Shown in pieces: positions 16,968 to 26,500 of a stretch of 64,000 bases of DNA. The translations under genes were made by a program, and so were the position numbers. This stretch comes from JADJNW01 sp964526645 (GTDB lineage: Bacteria; Bacteroidota; Bacteroidia; Chitinophagales; Saprospiraceae). Numbering within the stretch: the first letter of the stretch is position 1; each line of letters begins with the position of its first letter. The notes under the pieces were generated by a model. That model saw only the letters and a list, made by a program, of their open reading frames with translations. It was not told where the DNA came from and did not search any database. The stretch is from the NCBI GenBank assembly GCA_964526645.1, contig CAZGJN010000014.1, forward strand, positions 1 through 64,000. The letters are read 5' to 3'.

Positions 16968-17423
16968 ATGATGTTACAAAAAATTTTACGCGTTGGTTTT
17001 CTTATTTTACTGATCGCTGCTTGCAAGAGCACGCCCAAAGATAATCCAGCACTTCAAGAGGCTGCTCGCATTCACGCCGAAGCAGCACAGATAGAACAGG
17101 CGCTACAACCTCAACTGAAGGAACTAATTCAACGCAAAAATAGCATCAACATTCAGGGTAGAGCACTCACGGAGGAGGAAATAGCGTTTGTAGAAAAAGT
17201 TAATGCGATTGAAAATAGCTACACATATTGGGAAGAAAACCATGTGGAAGTGCCTGGATATGAACACCAGCACGAGGAAAATCACCACGACCATCACCAT
17301 CACAAAGAGAATCTCCATCTATCTCCTGCGGATATGCTTTCGGTGCAAAAAGAATTCAGAGATTCTATCGTTACACTACAGCAACGAGTAATCGAACTGA
17401 TACAAACCATTAAGAAACAATAA
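16968..17423 (+). CDS. His-rich lipoprotein, putative zinc-binding partner
   Basis: This protein of about 151 residues has a lipoprotein signal (GFLILLIAAC, Cys19). Long helices follow, then a histidine cluster between residues 92 and 117 with ten histidines (EHQHEENHHDHHHHKENLH), then another helix. Such clusters bind zinc, nickel or cobalt. The gene begins just after the Fur-family gene and is probably cotranscribed with it. A role as a surface or periplasmic metal buffer feeding the divergent TonB receptor is inferred from context. The start Met-Met at 16968 gives a compact signal peptide. Confidence 0.75.
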   Translation: MMLQKILRVGFLILLIAACKSTPKDNPALQEAARIHAEAAQIEQALQPQLKELIQRKNSINIQGRALTEEEIAFVEKVNAIENSYTYWEENHVEVPGYEHQHEENHHDHHHHKENLHLSPADMLSVQKEFRDSIVTLQQRVIELIQTIKKQ

Positions 17424-17468
17424 GAGATTGGCGGCGCCCAGCCTGTCCTTTCAGTGGGTAGTCCTTTT

Positions 17469-18425
17469 TCAATTTTTATATCGGTAAGCAACCATAAACT
17501 CAAAGCCAGCACCGCGGTATTGCCCAAAGCTGCCTACATTATAAGTGCCCAATGCCCCGATGCGCCAGTAACTGTCCTTTGCAAAACTACTCAAGGTAAT
17601 GACCCCAAGTTGTAAAGCAATGGTCGAACTGGTCGAATAGGTGATAGCCGCCCAAAATTTTTCGGGCATTTCCATTTTTACATTGACATTCAGATCGTAC
17701 AAATTGGGATTGCCATAATTGATCCACAAGGCTGGCTCTAGAAAAAATTTTTCTTTTGGTAAAATAACCCCTGCGAGGAAATTGCCGTGCATGGCCCGCT
17801 TCCAATTAGCAAAATTGTTACTTTCTTTAAAAACCAAATCCGATGGAAATACCTGGTTGATAGCGCCTCCGATATAAAAAGCATTTTGATTGCTACTTTT
17901 TTTGTTACGAGAATTGCGCCTGCGGAGGTTTTTTGCAACATGGGTAGAATAAAAAAAACCTGCTCCGGCATTAAGATTCAAGGAGCTGCTTTCTCCCACC
18001 GGAATCAGGGCATCCGTGGGGTCAGTCACTACGATTTCCAAGGCATCTATCAAGTATTGGCTGGCATTCAGGGAAGCACCCACCGAGAGTTGATCGCGGG
18101 TGTTCAAGCCTAATTTGAGATGATAAGCATAAGTGAAAGCCAGCGAGGCGTATTTTAAAGGTTGAATCCGATCATGTGTAAAAACGCCGCCGATACTCAT
18201 ATTGTCTTTCAAAAAAGGATACTGCGCTGCCACGGTGGCGGTGCGGGGCGCATTATCAAAACCAAGCCATTGCTGCCGATAGCTGATAGCCGCTTCCCAA
18301 TAATCGTAAGGTGCCGTCATAGCAGGATTCCACACAAAAGCCAGCTCACTGAAAGGGCTTCGCTCAGGCAGCTGTTGTGCAAAAAGAGAAATTGGCAGTA
18401 ACAATAAAGGTAGAATATACTTCAT
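17469..18425 (-). CDS. PorP/SprF family type IX secretion membrane protein
   Basis: This 318-residue protein has a signal peptide (MKYILPLLLLPISLFAQ) and the PorP/SprF signature near the mature N-terminus (SELAFVWNPAMTAPYDYWEAAISYRQQW, here split by eye into NPAMTAPYDYWEA and YRQQWLGF). An outer-membrane beta-barrel pattern follows, ending in FEFMVAYRYKN. SprF-type proteins anchor or help export large adhesins by T9SS in Flavobacterium gliding. It is directly downstream of the gliding-motility C-terminal-domain gene 18491-20404, the arrangement typical of an SprF/partner pair. Confidence 0.9.
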   Translation of the reverse strand: MKYILPLLLLPISLFAQQLPERSPFSELAFVWNPAMTAPYDYWEAAISYRQQWLGFDNAPRTATVAAQYPFLKDNMSIGGVFTHDRIQPLKYASLAFTYAYHLKLGLNTRDQLSVGASLNASQYLIDALEIVVTDPTDALIPVGESSSLNLNAGAGFFYSTHVAKNLRRRNSRNKKSSNQNAFYIGGAINQVFPSDLVFKESNNFANWKRAMHGNFLAGVILPKEKFFLEPALWINYGNPNLYDLNVNVKMEMPEKFWAAITYSTSSTIALQLGVITLSSFAKDSYWRIGALGTYNVGSFGQYRGAGFEFMVAYRYKN

Positions 18426-18490
18426 TAGTCGGTTTTATTTATTTTTCCAGCTTTTTTGAAACACATGCTTTGCGAATGTCTATAACTAAC

Positions 18491-20404
18491 TTATTCTCTG
18501 AGGATTGTCAATGTCTGTTTGAGTTCCCCATTGCGGAAGCCCAGCACATAGTAGTAATTCCCCGCCGGCAAAGGCTTACCTTTATGCGTGCCATCGAAGC
18601 GCTCTTCATCTGTCTGATAATTGATTTTTTCGTATAAAAGCTGTCCCCAGCGATTGTAAACCCGCAGGGAATTCACGCCGTATTTGGTCAAATCCCCGAA
18701 TTTCAGTTCGTCATTTTTACCATCGCCGTTGGGTGTAATCAGATTAGGCGCTTCTATATCAAGCGGATTGCCCCCAACTGTCACAATAAGGGTATCTAAT
18801 TTTTCACAACCATTGGCATCCGTGATCATCACAAAATAGGCGGTGCTATCCTCTGGCTGCGTAACTGGATTCGGAATGCGGCTATCGCTCACAGAATATT
18901 CTGACAAAAACCAAAAGTATGTGACTCCGCCAGAAGCATAAAGTTGCAAGGCTGTGCCTGGAATGATACAAGTGTCAGGCCCTGCGGTAGCTTCGGAAGC
19001 GAATTCAAAGACAGATACTTGCAGGCTATCCACGCCACAGGCAGTAGCACCGATCACGGTATAGGTGGTGGTTGCTCGCGGTCTTGCAGTAGGGTTTGGA
19101 ATCGTCAAATCATTTAGCGTGTTAGAAGTATCAATCCATTCGTAGGTTTCCGCGCCGCTAATAAGCAATTGAATAGACGCGCCTGGGCAAAAGCCAAGTA
19201 TTTCATTTTCAATTTTTATCTGAAAATCAGAACCAGAAAGGACGGCAATGGTATCGGTGGCACTACAGTTTTGGGCATCGGTTACTGTCACTCGGTAGGT
19301 GCCTGTCGAAGCGACCATAATCGAACGTGTAGTAGCTCCTGTTGACCAAGCGTAAGTGGAAAATACCCCTGCATCCAACAATAAGCTTTCCCCTTGACAG
19401 ATAAAAAGGGTATCTTCCAGGCTGATTTGCGGTGCATCTGCTGCCAGAATCTCAAAGGTATCCGCCACTTCACAATTTGCTGCATCTCTTACCCTCAGTG
19501 TATAATTGCCCGCTGCCAGGTTAGTAAACTGATTATTACTCCCAAAATTGCCACCAATACTGAAAGTGTAAGGTATTTCACCACCTTGCACTGCTACGGT
19601 TGCGGTGCCAGTTGCTTGTGCGCAGCCTGTATTCATCGTAGCGATGGTATCAATCACCAGCGCACTTGATGAGAATTGAGCAACGACAAGCGTTGTATCC
19701 AAAAGTGTTTCATTGCCGTTGGTGATTTTTAGGTTGTAATTGCCTGCTTTCAAATTGGCTAAATCCTCATTTTGAGACAGGAAGCCATCGGGACCTGTCC
19801 AGGAAATAACTGCGCCTTGGGGGGCATTCGCAATCGTTGTAGCAATAGCGCCAGTGTTTGCTCCAAAACAAGCAACATTCGTGATATTGAAGTTGACCAG
19901 AAAGCCGGTACCCACTGTTACAGAACCTGATTCCTGTTGTAATTCTATTTCTTCAAAAGAATCAGGAACGTCCGTAGCTTTGAAAATCTGGATATCAATA
20001 GGCGTATCGGAGATACTTAAATCAGTATAATCGCCATCCGAGCCATTCACAAAAAATTTCAATTGAATCAGCGTGCTGCCATTTGGCAAAGTTTGCCCTT
20101 CCGCTTCAACATCAAACCAGGAAACGCGCAGATTGCCATTGGCGGCATCCGTTGGACCGATTGCAATAAAGGGAAGGTCGCCGGGTTGTGAAGCAATATA
20201 TTGGATAACGGTAGCATCCCAGTTGATAGAAAATTGCATGCTTACAATCTTAGAAAATTGCCGAGTAGTGAGGTTGATCAGAAGCGTATCTCCGCTTTGG
20301 GCGGTTGTATCCGGCAAATTCACAACGAGCGGAGGCTGGGCGTAAGAAATGGTAGATAGCAATAACAAAATGCTAAGACGCGCCAGTAACTTTGTGTTTT
20401 TCAT
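18491..20404 (-). CDS. T9SS-exported protein with cohesin-like and gliding-motility C-terminal domains
   Basis: This 637-residue protein has a signal peptide ending near SYAQ. A cohesin-like domain (about 25-165) contains DTTAQSGDTLLINL and MQFSINWDATVIQYI and ends with GSVTVG. SprB-like and Ig-like modules follow (GNYTLRVRDAANCE; TGTYRVTVTDAQNC). The C-terminus (about 550-637, NLITPNGDGKNDEL, LRVYNRWGQLLYE, LPAGNYYYVL) is the gliding-motility-associated, type B T9SS sorting domain. It probably sits on the cell surface. Its partner SprF-type gene follows 65 bp downstream. Its role in adhesion or gliding is inferred. Confidence 0.88.
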   Translation of the reverse strand: MKNTKLLARLSILLLLSTISYAQPPLVVNLPDTTAQSGDTLLINLTTRQFSKIVSMQFSINWDATVIQYIASQPGDLPFIAIGPTDAANGNLRVSWFDVEAEGQTLPNGSTLIQLKFFVNGSDGDYTDLSISDTPIDIQIFKATDVPDSFEEIELQQESGSVTVGTGFLVNFNITNVACFGANTGAIATTIANAPQGAVISWTGPDGFLSQNEDLANLKAGNYNLKITNGNETLLDTTLVVAQFSSSALVIDTIATMNTGCAQATGTATVAVQGGEIPYTFSIGGNFGSNNQFTNLAAGNYTLRVRDAANCEVADTFEILAADAPQISLEDTLFICQGESLLLDAGVFSTYAWSTGATTRSIMVASTGTYRVTVTDAQNCSATDTIAVLSGSDFQIKIENEILGFCPGASIQLLISGAETYEWIDTSNTLNDLTIPNPTARPRATTTYTVIGATACGVDSLQVSVFEFASEATAGPDTCIIPGTALQLYASGGVTYFWFLSEYSVSDSRIPNPVTQPEDSTAYFVMITDANGCEKLDTLIVTVGGNPLDIEAPNLITPNGDGKNDELKFGDLTKYGVNSLRVYNRWGQLLYEKINYQTDEERFDGTHKGKPLPAGNYYYVLGFRNGELKQTLTILRE

Positions 20405-20542
20405 TCCCTTTTGTAAAAATATTTAGATGGACACGGCTTTGTGCGGTATTGTTCCACACAAAGCCGAATCCCAAAATCGGTTTTTTTATTTAGAACGTCT
20501 ATTCGAGCTTTTTAGTAGCTTCAAAAAAACAAAGCACCAAAT

Positions 20543-23500
20543 TTATTTCAAAATAACCATACTCCTGGTTTCTGAAAACTCATTTGTGCGTAGAGCATAG
20601 TAATAAACACCGCCAGGCAGCGATTCCCGTGGGAATTCAATTCGATTGTACCCCTTTGTAAAATGACCTGCGTGGTGTTGTACCACTTTGCCCAAGTTAT
20701 CAAAGATCACTATTTCTGCTTGTATATCCTTCGGCAAATCAAAACCGATGACCGTCCGATCATGGAATGGGTTTGGCGCGTTTTGATACAATTTGTAATC
20801 ATAAGCGTTCTCTTGTGCTGCTCCAGCAACACTTCCTGAGAGCGAAAGCGCAATATCAAAAGGTTCAGCCGTGGCGGTATAGGCCTCTGCACGGATATAG
20901 CGAGTGTTGATTTGCAGGATGTCGCCCAGGTCACTAATTTCCTCATTTGTACGGAATTTCAGCGTGAAGAGGATTTCATCCGGTTTCGCTGATACCCCTG
21001 CACCAGTGGCATCAAACCAACTCAAGCGCAAAATGCCATCTGCAAGCTGCTGATCTCCCAGGGCTATTGTTGACAATAAAGGGTTGGATGATTTATTCAG
21101 CCCCACAAAGGTCAATTTAGCTACATCGAAAGACAAGCCCAGTTGGTAACTTCCCAACTCATGGAAATTTTCGGCAGTTATTGGAATTTCAATCACTTCT
21201 CCGACTTTGGCTACCTGAGCAGTGCCAACCAAACGGAGCAGCCTGTCATTTCTGGTTTCTACTTGCTGCAATAGCGCAGGATTGGCGTGCCCCAGGATAT
21301 CTCCTACTTTGATGCCGATAAAGTTGGAAATGGTATCTTTCATGAGGGTCATCGTATCCACACTGGTATAAGGAAACACATTCGTGGTATTAAATTCAAT
21401 TGGCATATAATCTCCTGCTCTCACAAAAACCCAGGACGGGCAGTTGCCGAAGCTATTGCTGGTACCGATGATGAGCCGCTGAATCAGGAAGAGGTCCAGG
21501 CTACTAAATTTACCATCGCAATTCGCATCTCCAGCTATAATTTGATATGGTGAGACAATCTCTTCTGGTTCCATTCCCAAAATAAATCGTTGCCCTGCAA
21601 AAAGTGCATAAGTAGAAAGCCCATTTTCAGGCTGGGCATCTTTTGAAGGTTGAATGGTATAGGCAGTTTCCATTAGCATTTCAGGCAATTCGTAATGCCC
21701 TTCTTCGTCTGTCATTGCCATTTGCACGATCCTCAAATCAGGATTTGTCACCGCCACTTCTACTTCAGCAATGCCATCTCCCCAATAAGTAGTGACAGAA
21801 CCTGCTATTTCAGCTGTATTGGATACACTGATTTGACCATTTAAAACCACATGCGGAATGGAAGTTGGTGTGCCGTTCATCAAGCCGCCGACCTCGGTGG
21901 GCAGCGGGGTGCTAACGATGTTGAGTGTCGTAGCGGTGCCGGGCGAACCGATCAATTGTACCGCAACATAAAACAAGATTTGCCCTTCGCCGCAGGGTAC
22001 CCCTGTGCCATTATTGGCAAAATAGCTAAACGTTTTGTTTGCAACTGAAAACTGAGGTGTAATGGAGCCTGGCAATAGACCTGTGATCGTAGCGACACTT
22101 GGGTCGTCAATTGCCAGAGAACCAGCCATTGACAGGATGTTCGCTGTAATACAATTTTCAACAGCCACCGGCACATAGATAGTGCTGCCATTTGAGCCGG
22201 AGAGGTCTTGCACATCAATTACCAAAATATTGGCAGGTACCCCAATCGTGACCTCTTTGCAGCTTGTCTGGGAGCCACAGCTATTCGTTACCGTGAGGCA
22301 GACGTTATAAGTTGAATTATTGCTGTATGTGTGGGAAGGATTAGCTGCCGTGGAAGAAGTGCCATCCCCGAATGCCCAGCTGTAAGTACCCGAAGAAGAT
22401 TGGTTGATAAAATTAGCCGTAGCACCCGAAGTGGTGAAAGAAAAGCTTGCTGCTAACTGTTCATTGGTGTTGTTTACACTAACTGTTTTTGTTTGGCTAC
22501 AGCCGCCGGCATCAGTCACTGCAATGGTATAAGACCCGCTTGGCAGCGCTGCAATGTTGTAATTAGTGCTTCCGGTGGTGATGGTTCCATTAACCGAGCC
22601 ACTCCAGGTGATAGTGTAAGGCGCTGTACCACCGGCATTTGTCACTTGTATTTGCCCTGGCTGCCCACAAGCGCCGTTGACTGCATTCGTGGTGACGACC
22701 AAACTGCTTGTGCCGCCAAACACTTGTACTGTTAATGATTGGGTTTGATTATTCGCATCCTTCACGGTAATGGTATAAGTTCCGGCAGGCAAATTGCTGA
22801 TGGTAAAGCTGTTACCATTAGTATTTGCAGCACCAAAAGCACCCGTTCCATTCCAAGCAATGTTATAATTCGGCGTACCGCCGCTGATGTTCACTAATAT
22901 CGCTCCGAGCTGATTGCAAGAACCATTCAAAGCCGTAGCCGTAGCGCTCAGGATGTTTTCAGTGATTGTAATGACCAAATCCTTCGTAATTGTACAATTG
23001 CTGGCATCTTTTACAGTAACAGTGTAGTTTCCTGCGGGCAGGTTGGAAATTTCATAACTGGTTGCATTATTAGAGATCATACCAGAAGAAGCGCCCGTCC
23101 AGTTGATCATATAAGGTGCGGTGCCAGCGGTGATATTGATCAGTATCTTTCCTGAGTTGGGGGCATTGCCATTCATGCCAGCGATAGTGGCTGCAAGCCC
23201 TCCTGTGCCGTTGTTGAGTGTTATGGCTTCTGTCTCGACACAGCCCTTTGCATCCGTAACCGAAATGGTGTAAGTGCCGCTCGGTAAATTTGGAATATTA
23301 TAACTACTACCATTGACAGAAGTAGAACCAGTAGAAGGCCCATTCCAGCTAAGCTGGTAAGGTGCAGTGCCGGTGAATGCAAGAGAGATAGAGCCATTTA
23401 GCGCACAAGCGCCATTATTGGGTGTAGCAGAAAAAATATTTACCGGTGTCTCAAAAACCATAACCATAACGGAAACATAACACCAGTTCATATCCTTGAT

Positions 23501-26500
23501 AGTGATAGTGTATTTGCCTGGAGGTAAATCCATAATCTCAAAACCTGCTTCGTTCGTTGTCTGCATGCCATTTACAGGTCCTTCCCAGATAATGGTGTAG
23601 GTTGGCGTACCACCTGTCACATCCACCCAAATCGTGTTGTATTGCCCACAATCATTTACAATCAATGCAGTTTGAACATTTAGACCACCTTCCGCTTGGA
23701 TGATTTCAACAGTTTGAGATTGTACACAACCCTTTGAATCCGTTACTGTAACTGTGTAGGTACCTGGAAACAAGTTTTCGATAGTAAACATATTGCTATT
23801 CGTAGTAGCATTGCCAGGCGCAGGTCCTGTCCAACTGATGCTGTAAATAGGCATCCCGCCCGTGAAGTTCAGTTTGATAGAACCCGGTGTTTCGCAAATA
23901 GCATTTGTTTTTGAAACTGTAAAAAGATTACTTGGCGTTTCAAAAATATTAATCATCTTAGAAACAGCGCACCAATTGGCATCCTTTACGGTGATGGTAT
24001 ATTTTCCGGGAGGGAGGTCAGGTAGTTCGTAGCCTTGTGTATTGGTAGTAATCTGACCATTTACAGGACCTTCCCAGGTGATCATGTACGTTGGTGAACC
24101 ACCGATGATGTCTATCCAAATCGTATTATACTGCCCACATTCGTTTACGATCAGTGCAGCGTTGAAGCTCAAGCTATTCTCTGCTGTGTTGACTTGCACC
24201 GTTTTAGAATCTGTGCAGCCATTTGCATCTTTCACAGTGATCGTATAACTTCCTGCGGGTAGATTTTCAATTGTAAACGTGCTGTTGTTGGTAGTAGCAG
24301 AGCCGCTTGCCGCGCCACTCCAAGTGATCATATAAACCGGCGTACCACCGGAAAAAGTGAGTTTGATAGAACCCGGTGATTCGCAAACGCCCGGCTGAGG
24401 CGTAGCCGAAAATAGGACAGCCGGCGTATGATACACCGTGATATATTTGGTCACCATGCACCAGTTTGCATCCTTAATTTTGATAGTATAGTTGCCAGGA
24501 GGCAGGTTCGGGATTTCGTAGCTGGTATTGTTGGTAGTAGTGGAGCCATCTACCGGTCCGTCCCATTCTATCATGTAGCTTGCCTTGCCACCAATGATAT
24601 CCAACCAGATGGAGCCATACTGCCCGCATTGGTTGTTGAGCAAGGAGGCATTAGCAAAAAGATTACTTTCCGCGATGTTAATCTGAACTGTTTTTGTAAT
24701 AACACAATTATTCGCGTCTTTCACCTTGATTGTATAGGATCCAGCGGGTAACTCCTGGATCGCGTACCAGTTTGATTGGATAATCGTAGAACCATCTTTA
24801 GGGCCATCCCATTCTACCAGGTAAGGCTTTTGGCCCCCAATAATTTCTACACCGATTACGCCATTGGCTTCACAAACGCCATCATATTTAGTAGTGACAA
24901 TTGTAAAATTCGCTTCTGATTGGCTAATTGTAACAGTTTTGATGATATTACACCAGTTGGCATCTTTCACGTTGATGGTGTAAGTGCCGCTTGGCAGATT
25001 AGGAATCGTATAATTTGTGCTGGAGGTAGTCGTGTTGCCAGAAACAGGCCCTGCCCAAGAAATCATAAAATTGGGCGTACCATTCAATATTTTGACGTTG
25101 ATAGACCCCGCTTGCCCACAGCCTCCATTTTGCGGCGTGACAGCAATTTCCAATTCACTGGTCGGTACCACCACTACTTTTGTATAAGAACACCAGTTGG
25201 CATCTTCGATTGTAACTGTATAAGTACCGCCTGGCAAGTTGATAATACTGAAAGTAGAGCCATTGACCGTTTTGGTACCACTTACAGGCCCCTGGAGTTT
25301 GATGTTGTATGGGGCGCTACCGTTGTAGGTTTTTATTAGGATAGATCCCAAATTCTCACAAGCAGCGGCATTCGGTGTGGCAGTGAAATAGAAATTTCCT
25401 TCGCTTTGGCTGATTGTCACTGTTTTGGAAGAAGAGCATCCATTGGCATCCACCACATAAATAGTGTAAGTGCCGCCTGGTAAATCGTTGATGGTGTACC
25501 AAGCGTTATTGGTGGTATAGGTTTGATTGACTGGTCCTGAGAGGTAGATTTTAAAACCGGGAGATCCCCCCTGAATATTGATTTTGATCGAACCAAACTG
25601 ATTACAAGCAGCATTGGTCACTGTAGCTGTAAAAGATAAGCCGCCGGACGAAGGCACGGTGATAGTCTCCATATCGGAGCAGCCTTTACAATCAGTTTTA
25701 GTCACTTTGTAAGTACCTGGAGGGAGATTATAAATGGTACACACACTGCTCGATGTAGTGAATGAACCTGATACGGGACCTACATAAGAAACCAAATAGT
25801 TGGGCGATCCGCCAGTAGAAGTCACTTTGATAGAACCATTGTTTTGTCCGCAACTGGCAGGCGTAGCACTCAGGCTAAGGTCCAAGTTACAATAAGAATT
25901 GCAATTGACGGTGAGGGTGTAATTACTGACAGCACCGTTGTAGCCATCTATTACAACATAATAAGTGCCTGGTTGTAAATACGCGGAAATATATTCATTG
26001 CTGGAGCCGGAATTTTGACTAAACTCGATACAACTACCTCGGTTGCAGGATTGCAATAAAAATAACTCCAAATTCGAGGATAAATTCGTGAGGTTTATTT
26101 CTACGATACCTGCTTGTACGATGGTAAAATAATGAACCACTTCTGGTCCATTATTTTCGACATTCAAAGTGCCTTCACAACCATAAAGCGACACATTGTC
26201 ATCGCCATTGGCATTTGTATGATGGAAAGCTTGCCCACAATCCAGCGCGATAGCATCACTACAAAACAAATAACCACAGCTTACCTCCAAGCGGTATTGC
26301 CCAGCGGCAGCACCATCTACCACGAGGTAATAAGTGCCAATAGGCGCATCTTCCAGAAGAATACCTTCATTATTGGACTGTGTATTATTGGTCGTGCTGG
26401 CTTTGAGGCAAGTCACCTGGCTACAATTGGCACTCAGCAAAAACATATCCAGGTCAAGCCCTTGTGTCAGGATTTCCAAGCCGATTTGAAGATCACCAGC

